This document shows positions 30,810 through 42,248 of a DNA stretch of 64,000 nucleotides, one piece after another (position 1 is the stretch's first letter; each line of letters starts with the position of its first letter). This DNA comes from Prado023 sp963714995. Its GTDB lineage: Bacteria; Actinomycetota; Actinomycetes; S36-B12; CAIYMF01. The stretch covers positions 124,001 through 188,000 of the forward strand of contig CAVQQP010000006.1 in the NCBI GenBank assembly GCA_963714995.1, in the 5' to 3' direction. The translations under genes and the position numbers were made by a program. The notes below the pieces were generated by a model. It saw nothing but the letters and a program-made list of their open reading frames with translations, did not search any database and had not been told where the DNA came from.

Positions 30810-31489
30810 GACGCCGCCACCACGACTCCCACGGCCACCCGGTCGTCCGCGTCGGCGACGGCGCCGTACGCAGCCGCAGATCCGGGGCGTCCCCCGTAGC
30901 GGACCTCGTCGAACGTCCTGGCCGCCGCCTCGAGCGCGTCCCGGGCCTCGGGCACGCGCAGGCCGACCTCGGCAGCCACCTCATCGGCGGTCCAGCCGGG
31001 ATGCGCGTCGATCAGGCCCCGCTCCTGGCTGGCGCGCACGAGCGCGCGCATCCTCTCGGAGACGGCCTCCTCCCACCGGCCCGCTGCGGCCAGCGACTCG
31101 GCGCTCGTGCGGTACTGGGCCGCGCTCATCCCCGGATCGACGGTGAAGGCCAGCCCGGCGGAGCGGCTGACCGGCCCGATCCGCCATCGGATGAAGAGCA
31201 CCGCGACCACGACCACGAGCACGAGGCCCAGGATCCCCAGCCACCCTCCGGGCGCGGCCTCTGCTGCGCGCTCGGCGGCCCGCTGGACCCACTCGACCAG
31301 CCAGGCGATCACGCGCTGGACGAGGCCGGGCTGCGCGGCCCGGTACGCGGGGTCGGCCAGCTCCAGCTCGGCCAGGCGCTGGGCCTGGTCCCGTGTCAGC
31401 TCGACCGGCACGTCGGCCGGTGGCCCGAGCACCCGCGTGACCGGGACCACGGCAGCTGCCACGAGTCCGAGGGGGAGGTCCGGCAGCAT
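30806..31489 (-). CDS. DUF4129 domain-containing membrane protein
   Basis: A 227-residue protein. A periplasmic-facing N-terminal stretch (ELTRDQAQRLAELELADPAY) precedes one membrane segment (WLGILGLVLVVVVAVLFIRW, about 83-102) and a cytoplasmic DUF4129 domain with RTSAESLAAAGRWEEAVSER and a helical GLIDAHPGWTADEVAAEVG. In other bacteria DUF4129 is often fused to transglutaminase-like proteins; here it stands alone, as in the Rv3690-type cluster. Its start lies two bases after the stop of the upstream gene, and it overlaps the DUF4350 gene, so these are one operon with moxR and DUF58. Confidence 0.82.
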   Translation of the reverse strand: MLPDLPLGLVAAAVVPVTRVLGPPADVPVELTRDQAQRLAELELADPAYRAAQPGLVQRVIAWLVEWVQRAAERAAEAAPGGWLGILGLVLVVVVAVLFIRWRIGPVSRSAGLAFTVDPGMSAAQYRTSAESLAAAGRWEEAVSERMRALVRASQERGLIDAHPGWTADEVAAEVGLRVPEARDALEAAARTFDEVRYGGRPGSAAAYGAVADADDRVAVGVVVAAS

Positions 31490-31491
31490 CG

Positions 31492-32760
31492 TCAGGGTCG
31501 GGGGGTCCGGTAGGCGGCCAACGGGTCCGGTGAGGGCTGGACCCCGGCCGAGACGAGCTCGATGTCCAGGGCCTCCCGGCGCATGCGCAGGTCGATGTAC
31601 AGCAGCCCGGTGACGGCCGCGCTGAACGGCAGGGTGATGATCCCGGCCACGAGCGTGGCGATGCCGCTCGCGAGGACCGTGGGCACCAGCGACTCGCTGA
31701 ACCCGCTGGCCAGCGTGGCGATCAGCGTGATCGGCACGGTCACGACGGTGGTGAGCAGGCTGGTGATGATGGCCGAGAGGATCAGGATGCCCAGGACGCG
31801 CCACCAGGACCTGCGGACGAGGGCCCAGGAGCGCGTCAGGGAGGTGACCACGCCCACGCCCTCCATCACCACCGCCGGGGAGGCCACCGACAGCCGCACG
31901 TACACGTACACCAGCGCGATGCCACCGCCGACGCCGATCAGCAGGCCCGGCAGGACCGCCCACGTGCCGATCGCGAACGCCAGGGCCACGATCACCCCGA
32001 CCATCAGGGTCACCGCCAGGATGCTGCCGAGGCCGATCAGCAGGGTCACGCCGACCAGGGGCAGCATCCGGGGCCGCAGGCTGGCCCAGGTCTGACCCGC
32101 ATCCAGCCGCCGGCCGAGGACCGCCGCGCCGACCAGGATGATGAACAGCCCGCTGGCCAGCACCTGGAGGAACCCGGCGACCAGGGCTGGGACGACCTGT
32201 GCGATCCCGCCGCTGACCAGGGACGTCAGCTCCGCGGTGACGTCGACCTCCGAGCCGGCCACCGGCTCGGCCACCTCGAGGAACTGCAGCGAGAACCAGA
32301 GGCCGACCGTCTGCAGCAGGGCCGACACCGCCGAGATGACGGCCGCCAGCCCCAGGACCGTGCGGGGGTTGCTGCGGATGAGGCTCAGCGCGCCGTCGAG
32401 CAGCTCGCCGACGCCGAGGGGTCGCAGGGGGACGATGCCGGGCTTCGGGGCCGGTGGGGGTGGGGCCCACGGCGCCTGCTGGCCCCACGGCTGCTGCCCC
32501 GGCTGCCCGTACCCGGGCGGGACCTGCCCGTACCCGGGGGGGACCTGCCCGTACCCGGGGGGAGCCTGCCCGTACCCGGGCGGCGGAGCCTGCCCGTACC
32601 CCGGGGGCAGGGGCTGCCCCGGGCTGGGGGGCTGCCCCGCTGCCCCGCCGGGTGCCACGGGCTGGGTCGGCCACGCGGGCGGCTGTTCGGGTGACCACCC
32701 CGACGGCGGGGTCCAGGCCCCGGGGTCGGGTGGACCGGCAGGAGGGGTTGGTGACGACAT
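31492..32760 (-). CDS. Polytopic membrane protein (glycerophosphoryl diester phosphodiesterase membrane-domain/DUF7847-like)
   Basis: A 422-residue protein. The first about 110 residues are Pro/Gly/Tyr/Gln-rich with about five PPGYGQ-type repeats; then comes a polytopic region of about six membrane segments beginning PLRPLGVGELLDGALSLIRS, the N-terminal signature of this family. Later elements are SLTRSWALVRRSWWRVLGIL and LLYIDLRMRREALDIEL. No catalytic phosphodiesterase domain is attached. It is the first gene of the operon running to DUF58. The start at ATG 32760 is 65 bases from the divergent mtrA. Function unknown. Confidence 0.8.
   Translation of the reverse strand: MSSPTPPAGPPDPGAWTPPSGWSPEQPPAWPTQPVAPGGAAGQPPSPGQPLPPGYGQAPPPGYGQAPPGYGQVPPGYGQVPPGYGQPGQQPWGQQAPWAPPPPAPKPGIVPLRPLGVGELLDGALSLIRSNPRTVLGLAAVISAVSALLQTVGLWFSLQFLEVAEPVAGSEVDVTAELTSLVSGGIAQVVPALVAGFLQVLASGLFIILVGAAVLGRRLDAGQTWASLRPRMLPLVGVTLLIGLGSILAVTLMVGVIVALAFAIGTWAVLPGLLIGVGGGIALVYVYVRLSVASPAVVMEGVGVVTSLTRSWALVRRSWWRVLGILILSAIITSLLTTVVTVPITLIATLASGFSESLVPTVLASGIATLVAGIITLPFSAAVTGLLYIDLRMRREALDIELVSAGVQPSPDPLAAYRTPRP
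32500..32610. repeat. PPGYGQ-encoding tandem repeat
   Basis: About five tandem units of 18-21 bases with the core cccgtacccggg encode PPGYGQ/APP-type repeats inside the N-terminal tail of the membrane protein at 31492-32760. Such tails are common in actinobacterial membrane proteins. Confidence 0.75.
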
Positions 32761-32824
32761 GTCCTGATCGTCCCATGTGGACAGCCGTTGGCAAGCCCGT
32801 GCCCACAGGTGCCACCATGTGCCT

Positions 32825-33502
32825 GTGAAGGCGCGCGTGCTGGTCGTCGACGACGACATGGACCTGGCAGAGATGCTGGGCATCGTCCTGCGCAGCGAGG
32901 GCATGGAGCCGGTGTTCTGCCACCACGGCACCGACGCTGTCCCCGCCTTCCGCCGTGAATCCCCCGACCTGGTGCTGCTCGACCTGATGCTCCCCGGGCT
33001 CGACGGCCTCGAGGTGTGCCGGAGGCTGCGCTCGGAGTCGACGGTGCCGATCGTCATGCTGACCGCGCGCGGGGACACCCTCGACATCGTCGAGGGGCTC
33101 CAGGCAGGTGCCGACGACTACATCGTCAAGCCGTTCAAGCCCAAGGAGCTGGTGGCCCGGATCGATGCCCGGCTGCGCCGGCTGGAGGAGACCGCCCACG
33201 AGGTGCTCGGGATCGGTGACCTGGTCATCGATCGGGGGGCGCACTCGGTCATGCGCGCGGGCGAGCCCATCCCGGTCACGCCGCTGGAGTTCGACCTGCT
33301 GCTCGCGCTGGCCACCAGGCCGGGGTTCGCCTTCACCCGCGAGCAGCTGCTCGCCGACGTCTGGGGCTACCAGCACGCGGGTGACACCCGACTGGTCAAC
33401 GTGCACGTCCAGCGCCTGCGCGGGAAGGTCGAGCTGGATCCCGAGAACCCCGAGGTGATCGTGACCGTGCGCGGTGTCGGGTACCGCGCCGGACCACCCT
33501 GA
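32825..33502 (+). CDS. mtrA: Two-component response regulator MtrA
   Basis: A 225-residue OmpR/PhoB-type regulator. The receiver domain has acidic pocket DDD (9-11), phospho-acceptor Asp53 in LLDLMLPGLDG, Thr80 in VMLTARG and Lys102 in IVKPF. The winged-helix domain (about 130-222) ends with VQRLRGKVELDPENPEVIVT and VRGVGYRAG. MtrA, with kinase MtrB, controls cell division and wall-hydrolase genes in actinobacteria. The start is GTG 32825; the ATG at 32817 is out of frame. Its stop overlaps the mtrB start (TGATG). The mtrA-mtrB-lpqB order is diagnostic. Confidence 0.96.
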   Translation: MKARVLVVDDDMDLAEMLGIVLRSEGMEPVFCHHGTDAVPAFRRESPDLVLLDLMLPGLDGLEVCRRLRSESTVPIVMLTARGDTLDIVEGLQAGADDYIVKPFKPKELVARIDARLRRLEETAHEVLGIGDLVIDRGAHSVMRAGEPIPVTPLEFDLLLALATRPGFAFTREQLLADVWGYQHAGDTRLVNVHVQRLRGKVELDPENPEVIVTVRGVGYRAGPP

Positions 33503-35037
33503 TGCGTCGGGTCCGTGCCCTCCTGGGTCACCTGCGCCAGCGATGGCGGGCGTCCCTGCGCTTCCGGGTGGTCCTGGGCACGATCGTCGGATCCACGCTG
33601 GTCCTGGCCCTGCTCATGCCGGCGCTCCTGGGCAACATCTCCGCCGGCGTCCTGGGGTCCAAGGAGGCCAGCGCCCTGGCTGAGGCCACGGCCGCCCGCA
33701 GCGAGGCGCAGCGGATCCTGGACGCGACCCCTGCCCAGGGCAGTGACGTGCCGGCATCGCGGACCATCGATGCGGTGGTGGCTGCCATGGCCGCGCGTGG
33801 CGCCCAGGCTGGGCTCTTCGAGGTCCTCGTGCTGGCCTCCGAGCCGGCCGGCCTGAGTGCGACGCCGGAGCGCGGCACCGGGCTCATCTCGGAGACCAGC
33901 GTCCCGGTGCGGATGCGCGAGATCATCTCGGGCAGCCAGCGCCAGGCCTGGACGTACACGACGATGCGCTACACGGACGGCCGTGAGGTCCCCGGGTTCG
34001 TGGTCGGTGCGCCGCTGGCCGTCCGCGGTGTCGGTCCCTACGAGCTGTACCAGCTGTTCCCGCTCGACACCGAGCAGGAGACCCTGAACCTGGTGCGCAA
34101 CACGACGGCGGTGGCCGGGCTGCTCATCGTCCTCGGGCTGGCCGGCCTGGCGACACTCGTCACGTTCATGATCGTGTCCCCCGTCCACGAGGCGGCCCGC
34201 ACCGCCCGACGGTTCTCCTCCGGTCACCTCGAGGCCCGGATGCGGGTGCGCGGTCAGGACGACCTGGCCCAGCTGGCCCTGAGCTTCAACGAGATGGCCG
34301 GGACGCTGCAGTCGCAGATCGACGAGCTGGAGAAGCTCTCCTCCGTCCAGCAGCAGTTCGTCGCCGATGTGTCCCACGAGCTGCGCACGCCCCTGACCAC
34401 GGTCCGGATGGCCGCGGATCTCCTGCACGACAAGCGTCAGGAGCTCCCCCCCGACGACGCCCGGGCGGTCGAGCTGCTGCAGAACCAGCTCAACCGGTTC
34501 GAGGCCCTCCTGGCCGACCTGCTCGAGACCTCACGCCAGGACGCCGGCTCCGTCCAGCTGGACTACGAGGAGGTGGACCTGCGGGCCATGGCCGAGCGGG
34601 TGGCCGCCGCGCTCGAGCCCCTCGCCCAGGAGCTCGACAGCCCGGTGCGGGTGATCGGGCTCGACAGCCTGGTGATCCCCTGTGACGCGCAGCGGGTCGA
34701 GCGGATCCTGGCCAACCTGATCTCCAATGCCCTGGAGCACGGGATGGGCCGGCCGGTGATCGTCGAGGTCATGCTCGAGGGATCCGAGGCACAGCTGGCC
34801 GTCACCGACCAGGGCGTCGGCCTGACCCAGCAGGAGATCACCCAGGTCTTCACCCGGTTCTGGCGGGCGGACCCGTCGCGGGTGCGCCGCGTGGGGGGCA
34901 CCGGGCTCGGGCTGTCGATCGCCCTGGGCGATGCCCGGGCCCACGGGGGGACGCTCTCGGCGTCCGGGGAGCCGGGCCAGGGGGCGACCTTCACGCTGCG
35001 GCTGCCCGTCGCCCCCGACGGGGTGGTGGTCGCATGA
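33502..35037 (+). CDS. mtrB: Two-component sensor histidine kinase MtrB
   Basis: A 511-residue kinase with two membrane segments (about 24-44 and 202-226) flanking a roughly 155-residue extracytoplasmic sensor, a HAMP linker (VSPVHEAARTARRFSSGHLE), the dimerisation/phosphoacceptor box FVADVSHELRTPLTTVRM (His about 291) and an HATPase domain with the N-box ILANLISNALEHG and G-box VGGTGLGLSIALGDARAHGG. It is coupled to mtrA (TGATG) and to lpqB (ATGA). The length is close to mycobacterial MtrB. It phosphorylates MtrA; its activity is modulated by the LpqB lipoprotein in mycobacteria. Confidence 0.96.
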   Translation: MRRVRALLGHLRQRWRASLRFRVVLGTIVGSTLVLALLMPALLGNISAGVLGSKEASALAEATAARSEAQRILDATPAQGSDVPASRTIDAVVAAMAARGAQAGLFEVLVLASEPAGLSATPERGTGLISETSVPVRMREIISGSQRQAWTYTTMRYTDGREVPGFVVGAPLAVRGVGPYELYQLFPLDTEQETLNLVRNTTAVAGLLIVLGLAGLATLVTFMIVSPVHEAARTARRFSSGHLEARMRVRGQDDLAQLALSFNEMAGTLQSQIDELEKLSSVQQQFVADVSHELRTPLTTVRMAADLLHDKRQELPPDDARAVELLQNQLNRFEALLADLLETSRQDAGSVQLDYEEVDLRAMAERVAAALEPLAQELDSPVRVIGLDSLVIPCDAQRVERILANLISNALEHGMGRPVIVEVMLEGSEAQLAVTDQGVGLTQQEITQVFTRFWRADPSRVRRVGGTGLGLSIALGDARAHGGTLSASGEPGQGATFTLRLPVAPDGVVVA

Positions 35038-36797
35038 CGGCGCACGCCCTGCGACCAGGGGCCCAGCCCCGCCGCCGCCCGGCGCGCGCGCGGGCGGGGC
35101 TCGTGGCCCTCGGTGCGGCCGCCTGCCTGGGCCTGGCAGCCTGTGCCGCCGTCCCCACGTCGGGGCCCATCGAGCAGGGACCGGTCGTCGACGCGGGGGA
35201 GTCCTCGCAGTTCATCCGCGTCATCGCCGCTCCCCCGAGCATGGGTGCGAGCCCCACCGAGATCGTGCGCGGGTTCCTCGAGGCGAACGCCAGCCTCGAG
35301 TCCGACCATGCGATCGCACGGCGCTACCTGATGCCCGAGGCGTCCCTGGCCTGGGAGCCGGACGCCGCCACCGCGGTCTACCAGCAGTCGTCGCTGAAGC
35401 TCTCGGAGGGCCAGGACGGGTCCATCACCGCGCGCATGGCGATCACCTACCGGCTGGATGAGCAGGGAACCCTGGACCCCGTGGACCCTGCGTCCACGGA
35501 GCGGATCACCTTCACCCTCGAGCAGGTGGTGGACGACGCCTCGGGGATGCCCCAGTGGCGGATCTCCGACCCGCCGCCGGGCATCCTCGTCAGCGACACC
35601 GACCTCCGGAGGGCCTATCGGCAGTACCAGGTCCACTACCCCTCGGCGCGCAGTGAGGCCCTGGTGCCCGACGGCAGGCTCCTGCCGGTGGTCGGTCCGA
35701 GCCTGCCCACGGCCCTGGCCGAGCGGGTGCTCTCCGGCCCGGCGGAGTGGCTGGCCCCGGGCGTGCGACCGGGTGCCCCGCCCGGGATCGCCCTGGCGCT
35801 CGGCGCGGTGCCGGTCAGCAACGGGGAGGCGCTGGTGGAGCTGACCGACGAGGCCCTGGCCGCCACCGACGTCCAGCGCCAGGACCTCGCGGCCCAGCTG
35901 ACGTGGACGCTCACCCAGCTGCCCGAGGTGACCTCGGTGCGCCTCCAGGTGGGCGGCGAGCCCTACGACGTTCCCGGTGCCCCCGAGGTCATGGATCGCG
36001 CGGTGTGGCAGGAGCGCAGCCCCGACCGCCTGAGCACCGGGTCGACCGGCGCGGCGCGGCTGCCCTACTTCGTGCTCGAGGAGTCGGCGGTCATCCGGTT
36101 CACCGAGTCGGGGCGCACGGCCGTGCCGCTCGAGGTTCCCGACGCCGAGACGCTGATCGATCTCGGCGTCTCCCTGGACCAGCGCGCGGCCGCTGCCGTC
36201 GAGCCGGACCGCACGGCCCTGTGGATCCTGCCGCTGGACCGCAGCATCACGGAGCAGCGCGTCCCGGGCACTCAGGTCGGCGGTGCGAGCTTCGATGTGG
36301 ACGGCCAGGCGTGGTTCACCGATTCCGGTCGGGTGCTGCGCGTGGCCCCGACCGGGGCGCCCGAGGAGGTCCCGGTCCAGCCCGCGCTGGCCGAGCCCAT
36401 CGAGTCGGTGCACCTGGCCCGCGACGGGGCGCGCGTGGTGCTGGTCTCCGACGGGGTGCTGCACCTGGGCGTGGTCCAGCAGGGACCCTCCGGGCTCGAG
36501 ATCGGGTCGGTGCGCCGGATCGCCACGACCGTGTCCGGGGTCCGGGACGTCGCCTGGCGCAACGCGGTCACCCTCGATGTCCTCGGCCGGACCGACACGA
36601 GCAGCTTCCAGGTCCTGCGGATCGGGGTGGGCACGGGTGACGCGCAGCCGCTCGGATCGCCGCCGGACCCCCGTGAGGTGACCGGTGCCCCCGGCTCGGC
36701 CACCCTGGCGATCGGCGCGGATGACCAGCTGTTCGCCAACATCGGCCTGCAGTGGCGCGTCCAGGGACCCGCGCGGTCGGTGGCCTACCCCGGATGA
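35034..36797 (+). CDS. lpqB: Lipoprotein LpqB
   Basis: A 587-residue lipoprotein with a basic N-terminus, hydrophobic h-region and lipobox LAAC (Cys37), followed by AAVPTSGPIEQGPV, the conserved start of mature LpqB. The middle holds a GerMN domain (SLPTALAERVLSGPAEWLAP, then EALVELTDEALAA), and the C-terminal half is a LpqB beta-propeller-type region. LpqB interacts with MtrB's extracellular domain in mycobacteria and tunes MtrA phosphorylation. It overlaps mtrB and comF by four bases each, so all four are probably one transcript. Confidence 0.95.
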   Translation: MTAHALRPGAQPRRRPARARAGLVALGAAACLGLAACAAVPTSGPIEQGPVVDAGESSQFIRVIAAPPSMGASPTEIVRGFLEANASLESDHAIARRYLMPEASLAWEPDAATAVYQQSSLKLSEGQDGSITARMAITYRLDEQGTLDPVDPASTERITFTLEQVVDDASGMPQWRISDPPPGILVSDTDLRRAYRQYQVHYPSARSEALVPDGRLLPVVGPSLPTALAERVLSGPAEWLAPGVRPGAPPGIALALGAVPVSNGEALVELTDEALAATDVQRQDLAAQLTWTLTQLPEVTSVRLQVGGEPYDVPGAPEVMDRAVWQERSPDRLSTGSTGAARLPYFVLEESAVIRFTESGRTAVPLEVPDAETLIDLGVSLDQRAAAAVEPDRTALWILPLDRSITEQRVPGTQVGGASFDVDGQAWFTDSGRVLRVAPTGAPEEVPVQPALAEPIESVHLARDGARVVLVSDGVLHLGVVQQGPSGLEIGSVRRIATTVSGVRDVAWRNAVTLDVLGRTDTSSFQVLRIGVGTGDAQPLGSPPDPREVTGAPGSATLAIGADDQLFANIGLQWRVQGPARSVAYPG

Positions 36798-37504
36798 GTG
36801 CGGCTGCGCAGTCGTGGTGGTCGCAGGCCGCCGCGGCGGCGCTGGACCTGGTGGTCCCGCAGCAGTGCGCCGGATGCGGGACCCCCGGCCTGGCCTGGTG
36901 CCCGCAGTGCGTGCACGCGTGCGCCGGGCGATCGTTGCGTGTCCCCGGCCCGGTCCCCTGTCGGGCTGCGTGTGAGCACCACGGGCCTGCTGGTCGGGCG
37001 GTCGTGGCGTTCAAGGACGACGGCGTCCGCAGGCTCGGGCAGCCCCTGGGGTCCCTGCTGGCCCACGCGGCCGCGGATGCCCTCGCCGATGCCGGTGCAC
37101 CGCGGGGGATGCCGGTCTGGGTCGTTCCGGTGCCCTCCCGCCGCAGCGCAGTCCGCAGCCGGGGCGCGGACCACACGGCGGTGCTGGCGGGCCTGGCCGC
37201 CCGTGCGCTGCGCAGGGCGGGGGTGCCGGCCAACCGGTGCGTGGGACTCCAGCACGTGCGCGCCAGCCGGGACCAGGTCGGGCTCACGCGCGAGCAGCGG
37301 GTGGCGAACGTCGCGGGCTCGCTGCGCGGCCTCGCCCTGCCGCCCGGGGTGATCGTGGTCGTCGATGACGTGACCACGACCGGGGCCACCGTCGCCGAGG
37401 CGGTGCGGGCCCTGGCAGCGACCGGTCGCGCGGTGTCGTGCGCGGCGGCCGTCACGTGGTCACCGGGACCCCGGCACCGTGCGTCGGAGACCCGGTCCGA
37501 CTAG
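36794..37504 (+). CDS. comF: ComF family phosphoribosyltransferase-like protein
   Basis: A 236-residue ComF-type protein. An N-terminal zinc finger (CAGCGTPGLAWCPQC, Cys25/28/36/39) is followed by the ComF core FKDDGVRRLGQPLG and VVPVPSRRSAVRSRGADHTA, and a type I PRTase PRPP-binding loop VVVDDVTTTGAT (about 187-198). In naturally competent bacteria ComF helps DNA uptake; in actinobacteria the role is unknown. Start ATG 36794 overlaps the lpqB stop. Counterpart of Rv3242c (from memory). Confidence 0.9.
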   Translation: MSAAAQSWWSQAAAAALDLVVPQQCAGCGTPGLAWCPQCVHACAGRSLRVPGPVPCRAACEHHGPAGRAVVAFKDDGVRRLGQPLGSLLAHAAADALADAGAPRGMPVWVVPVPSRRSAVRSRGADHTAVLAGLAARALRRAGVPANRCVGLQHVRASRDQVGLTREQRVANVAGSLRGLALPPGVIVVVDDVTTTGATVAEAVRALAATGRAVSCAAAVTWSPGPRHRASETRSD

Positions 37505-37507
37505 CGT
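37502..37507 (+). promoter_or_regulatory. TAGCGT minus-10 of hpf
   Basis: TAGCGT overlaps the comF stop and would give a leader of about 60 bases to GTG 37573, which has a GGAGGA ribosome site. Confidence 0.35.
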
Positions 37508-37572
37508 TGAGGGTGCGGAGGGTAACCAGCACGCTGGCGCGCAGCGCACGTCAGCCAAGGGTCGGAGGACAC

Positions 37573-38172
37573 GTGGACATCGTCGTCAGGGGTCGTCATC
37601 TCGATGTGTCGGATCGGTTCCGCGAGCATGTCGCGGGCAAGGTGGGGAAGGTCGACCGCTTCGGGCTTCCCATCACCCACGTCGACGTGGAGGTCTCCTT
37701 CGAGCCGAATCCCCGCCAGGCCGAGCGGGCCTACGAGGTGGAGCTGACCTGCCGGGGGACGGGTCCGGTGATCCGGGCCGAGGCCCATGCCCAGGACAAG
37801 TACGGCGCCACGGACATCGCCGTGGCCCGACTCGAGGAGCGCCTGCGTCGGGCGGCGGACCGTCGGCGCAACCGCCGTGCGGAGAAGGTGGTGGTCGTCC
37901 CAGCCGCGGACATCGTCCCGGAGTCGATCGAGCCGGCTGCCGACACCGAGCCGGACGACGGGACCGTCTGGGAGGAGGGTCCCATCGTGGTCCGCCTCAA
38001 GGAGCACGTCGCCCAGCCCATGACGGTGGCCCAGGCGGTGGAGTCCCTCGAGCTCGTCGGCCACGACTTCTACCTGTTCCGCGACAGCGAGTCGGGCGCG
38101 CCGTCCGTGGTCTACCACCGCCGCGGCTACAACTACGGCCTGCTCCGACTGGAGGGCGGGACCGACGGCTAG
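37573..38172 (+). CDS. hpf: Ribosome hibernation-promoting factor, long form
   Basis: A 199-residue long HPF. The N-terminal HPF/RaiA domain (DIVVRGRHLDVSDRFREHVA through GATDIAVARLEERLRRAADR, about 2-100) blocks the decoding centre, a charged linker follows, and the C-terminal dimerisation domain (IVVRLKEHVAQPMTVAQAVE, then LVGHDFYLFRDSESGAPSVV, YHRRGYNYGLL) brings 70S ribosomes together as 100S dimers. GTG 37573 is preceded by CGGAGGA. It is the counterpart of Rv3241c between comF and secA. Confidence 0.95.
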   Translation: MDIVVRGRHLDVSDRFREHVAGKVGKVDRFGLPITHVDVEVSFEPNPRQAERAYEVELTCRGTGPVIRAEAHAQDKYGATDIAVARLEERLRRAADRRRNRRAEKVVVVPAADIVPESIEPAADTEPDDGTVWEEGPIVVRLKEHVAQPMTVAQAVESLELVGHDFYLFRDSESGAPSVVYHRRGYNYGLLRLEGGTDG

Positions 38173-38206
38173 GCCGTTCGGGAGGGATGGTCTGGCTGCC
38201 CGGGGG

Positions 38207-38890
38207 TTGGGGCGGTCGCGGGGCGCGCCGGCGCCGGCGCGGGTGCTGGTGGTCGACTCCGAGCCGGTCTTCGCGGCCGGTGCCGTGGGCATCCTCGGGG
38301 CCGCTGGCTACGAGGCCCTCGCCGTGGACCCGGTCCCCTCCGGGGCCGACATTGACGGCTGGGTGGCGCAGGTGCCGGCCGCGCGCCCGGCCGCCGTGGT
38401 GGTCGACGCCGGCCTGGGACTGCGTGCCTACGGCGCCGACGTGGCCACTGCGCTGGCCTCGGGAGCTCCCGAGGTTGCTGTGATCATGCTGGTCCGGCGC
38501 GCCCCGTCGGTGGGGATGGTCGAGGCGATGGAGTCCGGCGCGCTGGCCCTGGTCCACCGTGGGTGCGCCCCGGAGGAGCTGGTCGCGGCCGTGTCGGCGG
38601 CGCTCGGGGGGCAGAACTGGGTGGCCGCCCCGCTGGCAGGGGTCCTGCGCGCTGAGCTGCTCCGCGAGGTGTCCGGCGAGAGCCCGCCCGAGCTGAGCAG
38701 GCGGGAGCTCGAGGTCCTGCGCTGGTTGGCGACCGGGGCCACGAACGCCCAGATCGCCCAGAGGCTGGCCATCAGCGAGCACACCGTGCGCAACCACGTG
38801 CACTCCGTGATGCGCAAGCTCGGCGTCGCCACGCGGACCGATGCCGTCGCCACGGCGTTGCGCCGGGGCCTGGTGGACCTGCCCGAGTGA
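38207..38890 (+). CDS. Orphan NarL/LuxR-type response regulator with degenerate receiver
   Basis: A 227-residue regulator with a receiver-like domain (about 11-130) and a LuxR helix-turn-helix: LSRRELEVLRWLATGATNAQ, then IAQRLAISEHTVRNHVHSVM. The candidate phospho-acceptor Asp67 (VVVDAGLGL) is kept, but the acidic pocket is reduced to a single Asp17 and the conserved Lys after strand 5 is replaced (ALVHRG, about 114-119), so phosphorylation-independent control is likely. No kinase is adjacent. The start is uncertain: TTG 38207 is the only plausible early start in frame; GTG 38242 would clip the first strand. Confidence 0.78.
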   Translation: MGRSRGAPAPARVLVVDSEPVFAAGAVGILGAAGYEALAVDPVPSGADIDGWVAQVPAARPAAVVVDAGLGLRAYGADVATALASGAPEVAVIMLVRRAPSVGMVEAMESGALALVHRGCAPEELVAAVSAALGGQNWVAAPLAGVLRAELLREVSGESPPELSRRELEVLRWLATGATNAQIAQRLAISEHTVRNHVHSVMRKLGVATRTDAVATALRRGLVDLPE

Positions 38891-38963
38891 GCCTCGGGTG
38901 CCGCGGCGCGCACCGGGGCACGCCCGCCGGTCGGATCGGGGTCGCCGCTCGTCCGGGGCCGAC

Positions 38964-38989
38964 TACGATGGGGGGTCAATGAACCCCCC
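38964..38989 (+). promoter_or_regulatory. secA promoter minus-10 and adjoining inverted repeat
   Basis: TACGAT (38964-38969) is a good minus-10. It is immediately followed by GGGGGGT (38970-38976) and ACCCCCC (38983-38989), a perfect 7-bp inverted repeat with a six-base loop spanning the expected start site near 38977. Confidence 0.45.
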
Positions 38990-39037
38990 GCCTCACGGTG
39001 TCGGGGGACGTGCACCCGAGTTGCGAGAGGGGCCCGC

Positions 39038-41958
<2,921 letters not shown>

Positions 41959-42248
41959 CCCGGAAAGCCCCATCCGTTGGGCCATCCGGGGAGATCCGGT
42001 CAAGGCCCCGCCGTGCCGCGACGACATCGTGGGGGAGCCGGCCGGGTGGGGCCCCGGAACGAAGTCAAGACGCCGCGCAAGCGAACGCCGATGAGGCCCC
42101 CGGCCAGGTCTCGACCGCCCGGTCCGGTGCGACTTCATCCAGGTCTCGGGCGCCAGTTGGGGTTTCCTCCGGGTCTCGGGCTCACGATCGGCCCGATACT
42201 TGGATCGAACGGGATGGTGGGCGTCGCGTGGGGCGACCTTAGGATTCG
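41959..42248. other. Gene-free stretch between secA and the Sua5 gene
   Basis: About 290 bases with no supported coding region on either strand; the open frames here have no family-like sequence. It is expected to hold the secA terminator and the promoter for 42249. TTAGGAT just before GTG 42249 is a weak minus-10 candidate. Confidence 0.5.

Noticed and set aside
32500..32610. Possible CRISPR-like or regulatory repeat
   Set aside because: The tandem units have no spacers and encode in-frame PPGYGQ repeats of a membrane protein tail.
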